From Curtobacterium sp. MCSS17_015 (lineage in GTDB: Bacteria; Actinomycetota; Actinomycetes; Actinomycetales; Microbacteriaceae): a stretch of 64,000 nucleotides of DNA. The notes beneath the pieces were generated by a model that was not told the DNA's origin, did no database searches, and saw only the letters and a list, made by a program, of their open reading frames with translations. Numbering within the stretch: the first letter of the stretch is position 1; each line of letters begins with the position of its first letter. The position numbers and the translations under genes are program-made. Location of the stretch: contig NZ_CP126256.1 of the NCBI RefSeq assembly GCF_003234265.2, forward strand, positions 2,542,001 to 2,606,000. The letters are read 5' to 3'. Positions 8,318-15,668 of this stretch are shown here, in pieces.

Positions 8318-8744
8318 CGGGCACTCCTTCGGAACCTCCTCTGGATCGTAGCTCCCATGGAGCGACAGACATCTCGCAGTCCCCCAGACTCGCGCGCACC
8401 GCGATCTGCAGCACGTACCGATCGTCGCTTGACGGGGAGGGGGGGGAGTGCCCCTCCCCTCCCCTCCCCTCTCCTACCCGCTCAGCGACAGGCAGCAATC
8501 CACCTATCGAAGAACTCCGTCAGGCCCTTCATTGGACAATCGCAGCCCCTCGCAAACTCGCGTGAGTTCTCCTGAGCTGGCCCATTTCCTCCCCTCAGTT
8601 CTTTGTTATTCATGTGTGGGTCCTTGGGGCTACGTGCCGCGTAGGCCCATGGCGACGTGCGACGTAGGTCAGTGCCTACGCGATGACTAGGAGCGAGGCC
8701 CACGCGTGACGTGGGCGAGGCATGCCGACCATCGTGCGACCCGG
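8318..8744. other. 427-base non-coding block with inverted G/C tract and short repeats
   Basis: No gene with coding support. At about 8431-8469 a run of G is followed by cytosine-rich CCCCTCC units, giving a long imperfect inverted repeat that could form a hairpin or G-quadruplex. Further on, ACGTGCCGCGTAGG (8632-8645) and ACGTGCGACGTAGG (8655-8668) are direct repeats 23 bases apart; CGCGTAGG (8638-8645) recurs inverted at 8675-8682. Such a block between the control genes and the cargo could be an operator, an excision-protein site or an origin. Confidence 0.4.
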
Positions 8745-9143
8745 TCAGGCTGCTTGCGCCTCGCCGGTCTGCACGTGCGGGCACCACGGGTTGACGCAGA
8801 TCAAGTAGGTGGCGGTCCACCCCTTGCGGCCGGAAGCGACCCGATGCACGGCCCCCAGCTCCACCAACTCCTTCAACGCTCGTGTGACGGCCTGGTCGTG
8901 CTTCTTCCAAAGCCGGATATCCTCAAGCGCCGCGCCAGGACCCGGCTTGGACTCTGGCATGTCCCTACCGAGCCCCTTGGCGAGTTCCGCGCGGCGCATG
9001 AATGAGTGGCGGCCCGCCTGGCCCTTGGCTGAGGTCTCGTCGAGCGACCGAAGACACATGTAGACGAGCAAGCGGAAGGCCGTGTCGCTCACGTGCCGGA
9101 GATTAGCGAACGCGTAGGCCTCTCCTACGAGGCGGGCTCCCAT
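8745..9143 (-). CDS. Small winged-helix DNA-binding protein of the island
   Basis: 132 residues, intact. The helices FRLLVYMCLRSLD and AELAKGLGRD, followed by AVTRALKELVELGAVHRVASG and a beta wing (WTATYLICVNP), look like a winged-helix fold of the kind found in replication initiators and plasmid or ICE regulators. Start is ATG 9143, with GGGAGG just upstream. It lies 44 bases after the Xis-like gene on the same strand, so the two are probably co-transcribed from the divergent operator region. Likely role: replication or excision control of the element. Exact function unknown. Confidence 0.6.
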   Translation of the reverse strand: MGARLVGEAYAFANLRHVSDTAFRLLVYMCLRSLDETSAKGQAGRHSFMRRAELAKGLGRDMPESKPGPGAALEDIRLWKKHDQAVTRALKELVELGAVHRVASGRKGWTATYLICVNPWCPHVQTGEAQAA

Positions 9144-9187
9144 CTAGCCTCCCTCATCTCCGGCGCTCGCCGCAGCCTGAAGATCGA

Positions 9188-9439
9188 TCACGCCGCTTCC
9201 GCCGTGCTCTGACGTGCGGAAGCTTCCAGCCAAGCACGCACCCGTCGCTCCGAGTAGACGATCGTGCGAGGCGTAGGCCTGAGGTACTCGGGCCCCGTCC
9301 CGTTGAACCGGGCCATCTTGAGGCGGCCCTCCGTCATCCCGGGAATCAGGAAGCAGACGTCCGCAGGAGAGAGGTAGCGATCGGCGGCGTCAGGTCCGAG
9401 CTCGGACTGGCGGTCCGTCGCGTTGGTGAGGTAGGACAC
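9188..9439 (-). CDS. Excisionase-like helix-turn-helix protein
   Basis: 83 residues. RYLSPADVCFLIPGMTEGRL is a MerR/Xis-type helix-turn-helix, followed by a TIVYSERRVRAWLEA segment as in HTH_17 excisionases. I start it at GTG 9439, since GGAGA lies a few bases upstream and the longer open frame crosses the operator region. It is divergent from the XRE regulator and integrase, the standard control layout of an integrative element. Probable job: directionality factor for integrase-mediated excision. Confidence 0.7.
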   Translation of the reverse strand: MSYLTNATDRQSELGPDAADRYLSPADVCFLIPGMTEGRLKMARFNGTGPEYLRPTPRTIVYSERRVRAWLEASARQSTAEAA

Positions 9440-9528
9440 GGGGTCTCCGTTCTGGTGTGAGGTGTACACCAGAAGTGTGGAGTCATTTCGGTTTGCGCGC
9501 AAACACCAGACGGGTGTACGGTCCTCGC
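9440..9528. promoter_or_regulatory. Divergent operator/promoter region of the island control module
   Basis: Three dyads lie in 89 bases between the Xis-like and XRE genes. TTCTGGTGT (9450-9458) pairs with ACACCAGAA (9466-9474) across 7 bases. GTTTGCGCGCAAAC (9491-9504) is a perfect palindrome. ACACCAGA recurs at 9503-9510, followed by GGTGTAC. TACGGT at 9517-9522 is a -10 box six bases before the XRE ATG. This fits autoregulation by the XRE protein. Confidence 0.6.
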
Positions 9529-10128
9529 ATGACGATCGAGGACGACACCACACCGGACAAGGTGTTCGCTCGCCAGTTCAGGGCCGAGCGAGAGCGAACG
9601 GGGATGACGCAGGACGAGGTTGCCCGGGAGATGGTCAGGCGCGGCCATGACTTTCACCAGCAGACCGTCTGGAAGCTGGAGAACAGTCGCAGGAAGGTGA
9701 GCATCGGCGAGGCGGTCGATCTTGCCGACACTCTGGGCGTACCCGTCGATGCCCTTGCGATCTCGAGCGCTCCCCCGAGCCCTGGAGCTCTGGTGCGGCG
9801 CGCAGGAGCAGATTTCGTCGAGCAGCTCGCAATCGTCGAGGGCCAGGTCGTCAAGGCCTTCCGCGCGCAGGAGACGTTCACGACGGCCCTTCGGGAGTAC
9901 CTCCCGGAGACGCCCGATTACGCCTTCGACGCTGGCGGCCTCAGCCCTGACGAGAAGCCGATCATCAACGCGTTCATGCAGTTCGCCCGCTTCGAAGCGC
10001 TTCCCGAGTACCTCCGCGCTTGGCGACATCTCATGGCAGATCCTGACACTCACCGAGCGCTCCAGGCGTTCGGGTTTGAGCGGACCAACGAAGCCCCGTC
10101 GTCGACTTCCCCGTCCACTGAGAAGTAG
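9529..10128 (+). CDS. XRE-family transcriptional regulator of the island
   Basis: 199 residues. The N-terminal helix-turn-helix is ERTGMTQDEVAREMVRRG followed by QQTVWKLENSRRKVSIGEAV. The C-terminal half is helical and unrecognised, perhaps an oligomerisation or sensor domain. ATG 9529 is chosen over the upstream in-frame ATG because a -10 box (TACGGT) ends six bases before it, giving a leaderless transcript. The stop is two bases before the integrase start, so regulator and integrase are one operon. It is the only repressor candidate in the island and a possible target of the ImmA-type protease. Confidence 0.8.
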   Translation: MTIEDDTTPDKVFARQFRAERERTGMTQDEVAREMVRRGHDFHQQTVWKLENSRRKVSIGEAVDLADTLGVPVDALAISSAPPSPGALVRRAGADFVEQLAIVEGQVVKAFRAQETFTTALREYLPETPDYAFDAGGLSPDEKPIINAFMQFARFEALPEYLRAWRHLMADPDTHRALQAFGFERTNEAPSSTSPSTEK

Positions 10129-10130
10129 CC

Positions 10131-11249
10131 ATGGCGAGCTTCGAGAAGTACGAGATCGCCGCTGGCATCCGCTGGCGCGTCCGCTACCGAGACCCGCAGA
10201 ACCGTTCGCGGGAGAAGGGCAGCTTCAAGACACTTCGAGCAGCGAAGGACTTCGCCGCGACCGTCGAGGTCTCCATGCTTCGGGGCGAGTACATCGACGC
10301 TCAGTCTTCGCGGATGAAGATTGGAGACCTCGCTACTGACTGGCTCGCAACACAGACACACCTCAAGCCATCTTCCCGGCGTCCGATCGAGACAGCGTGG
10401 CGCGTCCACGTTGCGCCATCCTGGGGAGATGTACGAGTCGCTCAGGTGCGGCACAGCGACGTCCAGCGATGGGTGACGGACCTGGCGGCGCACCGCAGCG
10501 CTAGCGTCGTGCTTCGGGCCTACGGCATCCTGGCCTCGATCCTGGACGTGGCGGTGAAGGACCGACGGATCTCAATCAACGCTGCGAGGGGCGTGAACCT
10601 TCCTCGGAAGACCACGAAGGCCCACGTATACCTCACCCATCAGCAGGTCCACCGGCTCGCGGCGAACTCCGGCGAGCGCCGAACCCTCGTCCTCCTCCTC
10701 GCGTACACCGGGCTCCGATGGGAAGCCATCGGCCTCCGCGTCGGAGACTTCGACCACTCCAGCCGCAGGTTGAAGGTCCAGGTCAACGCCGTCGAGGTCG
10801 GAGGGGAAATTCACGTCGGTACGCCCAAGTCGCACAAATCCCGCACGATCGTCCTTGCGGATTTCCTGCTCGACGCACTCGCCGCAGCCTGCGGCGCGAA
10901 GTCCCGTGACGCGCTCATCTTCAGCGACGACGAGGGCCGACACCTCCGCCGTACTCGCGTGTCGGAAGGAAGTCGCTCCTGGTTCAAGACAGCCCTCGCC
11001 GAGAGCGGCTTGCCACCGATGACGCTCCACGACCTGCGACACACGGCGGCAAGTCTCGCCGTCAGCGCTCATGGCAATGTCAAGGCAGTGCAGCGCATGC
11101 TCGGGCACGCCTCCGCAGCCATGACGCTGGACGTCTACGCCGATCTCTTCGCTGACGACCTCGAAGTGCTGGCAGACAACATCGACGCGGCGGCTCGATC
11201 CTCGGTTGTGGGGAATATGTGGGGTTCCGGCCTGCCCGAGGCCGTCTAG
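10131..11249 (+). CDS. Tyrosine recombinase (integrase) of the tRNA-Ser island
   Basis: 372 residues. An N-terminal arm-binding region (about 1-55), then a SAM-like core-binding domain (about 62-160), then the catalytic domain. Active-site residues are visible: R196 in YTGLRWEAIGLR, H300 and R303 in LHDLRHTAASL, H326 in MLGHAS, and the nucleophile Y336 in TLDVYADLF. It ends 76 bases from attR, the typical place for the integrase of a tRNA-targeting element. It is co-transcribed with the XRE gene. Its 3' end contains one copy of a 15-mer that is repeated near attL. Confidence 0.95.
   Translation: MASFEKYEIAAGIRWRVRYRDPQNRSREKGSFKTLRAAKDFAATVEVSMLRGEYIDAQSSRMKIGDLATDWLATQTHLKPSSRRPIETAWRVHVAPSWGDVRVAQVRHSDVQRWVTDLAAHRSASVVLRAYGILASILDVAVKDRRISINAARGVNLPRKTTKAHVYLTHQQVHRLAANSGERRTLVLLLAYTGLRWEAIGLRVGDFDHSSRRLKVQVNAVEVGGEIHVGTPKSHKSRTIVLADFLLDALAAACGAKSRDALIFSDDEGRHLRRTRVSEGSRSWFKTALAESGLPPMTLHDLRHTAASLAVSAHGNVKAVQRMLGHASAAMTLDVYADLFADDLEVLADNIDAAARSSVVGNMWGSGLPEAV
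11199..11213 (+). repeat. Possible integrase arm-type site, right
   Basis: Second copy of TCCTCGGTTGTGGGG (see 3573-3587), same orientation, inside the integrase 3' end and 113 bases from attR. Confidence 0.4.
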
Positions 11250-11280
11250 GCGAACCCGCTCAGCGACTACAACAAAATAA

Positions 11281-11322
11281 TCCCTGGTCAGAGCGAGCAT
11301 CTTGTGCTGCTCTGACCAGGGA
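11281..11322. terminator. Hairpin between integrase and tRNA-Ser
   Basis: Perfect 14-bp stem (TCCCTGGTCAGAGC with its complement) around a 14-nt loop. It serves both the integrase transcript and, in the opposite direction, tRNA-Ser, whose own terminator was displaced to 3412-3446 by integration. Confidence 0.75.
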
Positions 11323-11325
11323 CCA

Positions 11326-11350
11326 AGTGCGGAGACGGAGGGATTTGAAC
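11326..11350. repeat. attR of the island, overlapping the tRNA-Ser 3' end
   Basis: Identical over 25 bases to 3451-3475. It overlaps the T-arm and acceptor of the intact tRNA and reaches four bases beyond its 3' end. Confidence 0.88.
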
Positions 11351-11418
11351 CCTCGGTCCCCGAGAGGGGACTCCACCTTAGCAGGGTGGTGCACTCGGCC
11401 TGACTATGCGACGTCTCC
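11330..11418 (-). tRNA. tRNA-Ser (anticodon GCU)
   Basis: 89 nt with acceptor stem GGAGACG/CGTCTCC and discriminator G. The anticodon stem is CCACC/GGTGG around loop CTGCTAA, giving anticodon GCU for AGC/AGU. The long variable arm (about 15 nt, GTCCCC...GGGGAC) is typical of tRNA-Ser, and the T-arm is GAGGGTTCAAATCCCTC. CCA is not encoded. The gene was rebuilt by the island, which supplies its last ~21 bases. Confidence 0.95.
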
Positions 11419-11720
11419 AGGTGCCTGACGGCACTCCGATCACCATACAGGAGGACCAGCGCCCGCACGAAACGGAGCTGCCACGTGCGGCTCACCGGGA
11501 CCGCCGGCACCGGTCCCCCGAAGTGGGGACGATCGGGGCTTGCCGATGTGTACCCCGGTGCATAGTCTCGTCGGGACGTGGCGATCACATTCCGGGGCAT
11601 CCGTGCCCTGTCGCTGCGACACAGCACCCAGACGTCGCTCCCCGTGGCCTGGGCCCGGCGTCCCCGATCGCCCGGAGCCCGCACGGGGAGCGACTTCGTT
11701 CCGCCCGGCGCGCAGCGGGA
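11419..11720. other. Intergenic region: tRNA-Ser upstream and GntR gene 3' hairpin
   Basis: 302 bases without a gene. At about 11632-11692, GTCGCTCCCCGTG and CACGGGGAGCGAC form a 13-bp stem with a long structured loop, just downstream of the GntR stop on the minus strand, so it is probably that gene's terminator. The promoter of tRNA-Ser should lie in the left half; I could not single out convincing boxes. Confidence 0.5.
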
Positions 11721-12407
11721 CTAGGCGGTCTCCGCGCTCCGGAACCGCTCCGGCAGGGCGATGAGCAGCTCGGCGAGCGCGGCCAGGCGGGCCGCGCAGC
11801 GTGGCACGTCGTCGGCGAGTGCGGCTGCACGGGCCGCCTTGACCAGGTGCATCCGGCTGGTCCAGTCCGCGGCCACGTCGATGCCGTTCGCCCGGGCGAT
11901 GTCATCGGTGTGGAACACGTCGAGCACGGGCTGCTGCGACCGCAGCCAGTCCGCGCTCACCGGCGCCCCGGAGCGGCGCAACACCCACACGGCGAGCTCG
12001 ACGAACGCGCCCGCCTCGGACAGGCAGTCGCGGAGGGTGACCGCGTCGAAGGGCTCGTCGGTCGGGGCGCAGCTGGACGGCGGGTCGATGAGCATGGCCC
12101 TGGCGATCCGGGTGCGTTCGACCATCTGGCCGACCGTCCACGGGGCGATGACGACGCCGACGTACCGCTGCACGACCACCAGCCGCATGGCCTCGAGCGG
12201 GACGAGGGCTTCGCGCACGGGGGTCCGCGACACCTGCATGTCGTCCGCGAGCGCGTCCAGTCGGAGCCGTTGGCCGCGCCGGTAGTCCCCACGCAGGATG
12301 CTCCGGAGCATCCGGGCGAAGACGGCGTCGCGGAGCAGGTTGCGCGGCACGGCGATCGGGCCACCGGGATGGGCGACGTCTCGTTCGGGGCGGAGCAGGC
12401 CGGTCAT
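11721..12407 (-). CDS. GntR-family transcriptional regulator
   Basis: 228 residues. N-terminal winged helix of the FadR/VanR type: AVFARMLRSILRGDYRRG, then LDALADDMQVSRTPVREAL, then RLVVVQRYVGVVI. The all-helical C-terminal domain resembles the FCD effector domain. Start ATG 12407 is chosen because the helix-turn-helix begins about 25 residues in; the longer frame upstream runs through a terminator hairpin. It lies downstream of, and on the same strand as, the MFS transporter. AACATGT occurs upstream of both this gene (12606-12612) and the MFS/MetE divergent region (14318-14324), so it may control both. Effector unknown. Confidence 0.82.
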   Translation of the reverse strand: MTGLLRPERDVAHPGGPIAVPRNLLRDAVFARMLRSILRGDYRRGQRLRLDALADDMQVSRTPVREALVPLEAMRLVVVQRYVGVVIAPWTVGQMVERTRIARAMLIDPPSSCAPTDEPFDAVTLRDCLSEAGAFVELAVWVLRRSGAPVSADWLRSQQPVLDVFHTDDIARANGIDVAADWTSRMHLVKAARAAALADDVPRCAARLAALAELLIALPERFRSAETA

Positions 12408-12540
12408 CACGTCACCGTCATCCACGGCGGCTCCGATGGAGCGCGTCCCCGACGGCACGGTGGGCAACTCCGCCACGCCGTCGGTTGTGGAGGACAGACT
12501 CCTGCCCACTCGTCGTTCTGGTGTTCCGCATCGGACCCTC

Positions 12541-12576
12541 CGTGACCACGGCCCTGTCGGACGGGCCGTGGTCACG
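12541..12576 (-). terminator. Terminator hairpin after the MFS gene
   Basis: Perfect 14-bp stem (CGTGACCACGGCCC with its complement), 8-nt loop, 41 bases beyond the MFS stop. No T-tract, as is common in actinobacteria. Confidence 0.7.
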
Positions 12577-12616
12577 AGGGTCACAGGACGTGGCGTCGAC
12601 CGCTAAACATGTTGCA

Positions 12617-14116
12617 TCAGGAGTTTCGCGAGGACGCAGCCCCGGAGCCCGGCCCCGATCCGGCCCCGTCCTTCGCGGTCAGCACGGAGAGCGGCTGCGT
12701 GATGTCCTCGAGCCCCTTCCGTGCCGCGTCCACGCCGAAGACGAGCGCGACCACCCCGCCGATGATCATCACCGTCGACCCGAGCAGGTAGCCCCAGAAG
12801 AGCGGCTCCCGCGACGACCCGTCCCCGATGAACGCGCCGTAGACCACTGGTGCGATCGCGCCGAAGACCTGTGCGAGGGCGAAGAAGTACGAGATCGCCT
12901 GCGACCGGAGTTCGAGTGGGAAGATCTCGCTGACCGTCAGGTAGGCGCTCGAGGCGCCCGCCGACGCGAAGAAGAACGACACGCACCAGAACGCGACCTG
13001 CACGGTGGCGCTGATGGCGTCGGCGCGGAACAGGAACGCCGAGGTCGCGAGCACGAGACCGGACACCAGATACGTCAGGAAGATCATCTGCCGGCGGCCC
13101 CACGTGTCGAAGAACCGGCCGAGGATCAGCGGCCCGAGCAGGTTGCCGATGGCGAACGGGAAGAAGTACAGGCTGGTCTGCGCGGTCTCCATCTCGAAGA
13201 AGTTCGTCAACACCAGTGCGTACGTGAAGAAGATCGCGTTGTAGAGGAACGCCTGGGTGATCATCATCGTCGCGCCGACGAGGGTGCGGGTCGGGTACTG
13301 CTTGAGCAGCACCCGGGCGATGGTGAGGAACCCGACGCGGTCCATCGGAGTGACCGTCATCGCCTTCGACTGCGGCACCGGTTCGAGCGTCCGGCCCGAC
13401 TCCCGCTCGACCTCGGCCTCGATGCGCGTGACGGTCTCGTCCGCCTCCTGCTCCTTGCCGTGCGTCATCAGCCAGCGAGGACTCTCGGGGATGTGCCGCC
13501 GCAGGAAGATGATCGCGATGCCGAGCACCGGGCCGAGGAAGAACCCGATCCGCCAGCCGACGTCCTCGGCGAAGTGCGCGGTGTCGAGCAGGTAGATGTT
13601 CGCGGCCGCGCCGAGTGCCGCGCCGCCCCAGTAGGTGCCGTTGATGGCGATGTCGACGTGCCCGCGGTACTTCGACGGGATGAGTTCGTCGATCGCGGAG
13701 TTGATCGCGGCGTACTCGCCACCGATGCCGAGTCCCGCGACGAACCGGAACACCGCGAGGAACCAGAAGTCCTGCGCGAGGCCCGCGACGCCCGACCCGA
13801 TGAGGTAGATCGCCAGCGTCAGGATGAAGAGCTTGCGTCGTCCGAGCCGGTCGGACATCCGGCCGAAGACCAGTGCGCCGACGACCTGCCCCACCAGGTA
13901 GATGCTGCCGAGCGACGCCACGTCCTGGTTCGACAGCCCGAGGTCCGCCTTGAACCCGGCGTTCGAGACGATCTGGATCTCGAGTCCGTCCAGGATCCAG
14001 GACACCCCGAGTCCCACCACCACGCTCCAGTGGAACCTCGTCCACGGCAGCCGGTCCATCCTCGCCGGGACGAGGCTCGTGACCGAGCCGCCCCTCGTTC
14101 CGCTGGCGCTCGTCAT
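12617..14116 (-). CDS. MFS transporter, sugar/aromatic-acid symporter type
   Basis: 499 residues with about 12 hydrophobic segments. MFS signatures: GRMSDRLGRRKLF in the first cytoplasmic loop, the family motif around RFVAGLGIGGEYAAINSAIDEL, PESPRWLM before the central loop, and GRFFDTWGRRQMI in the second half. Start ATG 14116 has GGAGGAG seven bases upstream. The C-terminal tail is Gly/Ser-rich. It is divergent from the MetE-like gene, 282 bases away. Closest resemblance is to inner-membrane metabolite transporters; the substrate cannot be read from sequence. Confidence 0.88.
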   Translation of the reverse strand: MTSASGTRGGSVTSLVPARMDRLPWTRFHWSVVVGLGVSWILDGLEIQIVSNAGFKADLGLSNQDVASLGSIYLVGQVVGALVFGRMSDRLGRRKLFILTLAIYLIGSGVAGLAQDFWFLAVFRFVAGLGIGGEYAAINSAIDELIPSKYRGHVDIAINGTYWGGAALGAAANIYLLDTAHFAEDVGWRIGFFLGPVLGIAIIFLRRHIPESPRWLMTHGKEQEADETVTRIEAEVERESGRTLEPVPQSKAMTVTPMDRVGFLTIARVLLKQYPTRTLVGATMMITQAFLYNAIFFTYALVLTNFFEMETAQTSLYFFPFAIGNLLGPLILGRFFDTWGRRQMIFLTYLVSGLVLATSAFLFRADAISATVQVAFWCVSFFFASAGASSAYLTVSEIFPLELRSQAISYFFALAQVFGAIAPVVYGAFIGDGSSREPLFWGYLLGSTVMIIGGVVALVFGVDAARKGLEDITQPLSVLTAKDGAGSGPGSGAASSRNS

Positions 14117-14398
14117 GCGCGTGCTCCTCCCGCGGCGAGCGCCCTCCGCCAGCCGCAAGGGAGGAACGTACGCCCGGCCCACCGGTCCCGTTCTCGGTCG
14201 GAAGGGCCACGGGGCGGACGCCGGAACCGGAGCACGAGCGGGCCGGAGCCGGATCCCCCTATGTCGATCCGGCTCCGCCGCTCTGCACTCATCCTCTCGG
14301 ATGCTAGGGATCCTCACAACATGTGTGACTCCGCCGCGTACCGGACGGGAGGCCCGACAGCAGCCCGCCACGGGCCTCCCGGCCGGTACCGTGGGCGC
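14117..14398. promoter_or_regulatory. Divergent promoter region of MFS and MetE-like genes
   Basis: Contains the dyad-like CACAACATGTGTG (14315-14327), a candidate GntR operator. A GGGAGGCCCG/CGGGCCTCCC hairpin lies at about 14347-14380, and a -10 box TACCGT (14387-14392) ends six bases before the MetE-like GTG. The operator role is inferred. Confidence 0.4.
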
Positions 14399-15598
14399 GT
14401 GCCGCTGCAGAACTCGACCGACCGCATCCTCACGACCCACACCGGGTCGCTCCCCCGGACGCCGGAGCTGACCGCACTCCTGGTCGCCCGTGACCAGGGG
14501 AAACCCTTCGACGAGCAGGCGCTCCGCGAGGAGACGGCGGCGGTGCTGGCCGCCACCGTGGACGCGCAGCTCGACGCCGGACTCGACGTCGTCAACGACG
14601 GCGAGGTGCCCCGCGTCGGCTTCTCCACCTACATCCGGGAGCGACTGTCCGGCTTCGGCGGGTCCGGGCACCGCAAGCCGACGCTCGACTCGGTGAAGTT
14701 CCCCGAGTACGCCGCGTTCCAGGCGCGACAGATCGACGAGGGTGCCGAGTTCGCCCGCGTCTGGGACACCCCGGTCGCCCAGGGGCTGCTGCAGTACGAC
14801 GAGGAACGCGCCGGGATCCGCGAGGACCTGGACGGCTTCGACCGCGAACTGGCGCGGAACGCCGCGGCCGGTCGTGTTCCTGAGGGGACCTTCATCTCCG
14901 CGGCGACGCCTGGCATCGTGGCGACGACCCTGCTGCTCGACGACGCCAACCCGCACTACGCCGACCACCGCGAGTACGTCTTCGCCCTCGCCGAGCAGCT
15001 CCGCGTCGAGTACGAGGAGATCGTCGCCCGCGGACACGTCCTGCAGCTCGACGCACCGGACCTGGCGATGGAACGTGTGATCCACTTCGGCAACGCCTCC
15101 CTCGACGAGTTCCTCGCCGCGGTCGACCTGCACGTCGACGCCCTCAACCACGCCCTGCGGAACATCCCGAAGGAGCAGACCCGGCTGCACGTCTGCTACG
15201 GCAACTGGCAGGGCCCGCACCAGGACGACGTGCCCGTCGACGTGCTGCTCCCCCACCTCTACCGCGCCGAGGTCGGCTCGTTCAGCATCCCGTTCGGCAA
15301 CCCGCGGCACGCGCACGAGTTCCCGGCGTTCCGCGACCTGCCGCTGCCCGAGGACGCCGTGCTCGTGCCAGGGGTCATCGACGTGACGACCAACTACCTC
15401 GAGCACCCGCAGCTCGTCGCGAACCGCATCGTCGAGGCAGCCGAGGCCGTCGGCGACCCGACCCGCATCGTCGCCGGCACGGACTGCGGCCTGGCGACCT
15501 TCGCGAGCTACGAGTTCGTCGCCTCCGACGTGGCGTGGGCGAAGCTCCGCGCGCTGACCGAGGGCGCGGAGATCGCCTCCCGCCGCCTGTTCGGCTGA
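14399..15598 (+). CDS. Cobalamin-independent methionine synthase II family protein (MetE C-terminal-like)
   Basis: 399 residues, the size of stand-alone MetE-C-like proteins and about half of full MetE. Landmarks: THTGSLPR near the N-terminus, VVNDGEVPR, LQLDAPDLAM (substrate Asp), LHVCYGNW with the zinc His-x-Cys, PGVIDVTTNYLE, and IVAGTDCGLATF with the second Cys ligand. These proteins move methyl or other thiol-linked groups (methionine synthase, or vinyl/epoxyalkane coenzyme-M-type reactions). Start GTG 14399 is leaderless: TACCGT lies six bases upstream. A divergent MFS transporter and a GntR regulator nearby suggest a catabolic or sulfur-compound role rather than housekeeping Met synthesis. 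Confidence 0.85.
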   Translation: MPLQNSTDRILTTHTGSLPRTPELTALLVARDQGKPFDEQALREETAAVLAATVDAQLDAGLDVVNDGEVPRVGFSTYIRERLSGFGGSGHRKPTLDSVKFPEYAAFQARQIDEGAEFARVWDTPVAQGLLQYDEERAGIREDLDGFDRELARNAAAGRVPEGTFISAATPGIVATTLLLDDANPHYADHREYVFALAEQLRVEYEEIVARGHVLQLDAPDLAMERVIHFGNASLDEFLAAVDLHVDALNHALRNIPKEQTRLHVCYGNWQGPHQDDVPVDVLLPHLYRAEVGSFSIPFGNPRHAHEFPAFRDLPLPEDAVLVPGVIDVTTNYLEHPQLVANRIVEAAEAVGDPTRIVAGTDCGLATFASYEFVASDVAWAKLRALTEGAEIASRRLFG

Positions 15599-15668
15599 CG
15601 TCGGCCGTCCGCGCGGGACGCCCGGCACGGGGTCGCCAGCGTCGGCGGGCAGGCGTACCGTGGCGCCC

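Larger units (their letters stand above)
3451..11350. mobile_element. Integrative island in tRNA-Ser carrying a defence-like cassette
   Basis: A 25-bp direct repeat (3451-3475 and 11326-11350) bounds the element; the right copy is the 3' end of an intact tRNA-Ser. A tyrosine integrase (10131-11249) ends 76 bases from the right repeat, preceded by an XRE regulator and divergent from a Xis-like gene. No mobilisation, relaxase or virion genes are visible, so it is a non-conjugative island or a satellite-like element. Cargo genes on the minus strand (3631-8317) are an ApeA-like HEPN protein, an ImmA-type protease, a class III cyclase and a second HEPN-motif protein. By eye these are AT-richer than the flanks. 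Confidence 0.88.

Noticed and set aside
8431..8469. G-quadruplex functional element
   Set aside because: The G/C tracts could form one, but no regulatory context was clear; kept only as part of the non-coding block.
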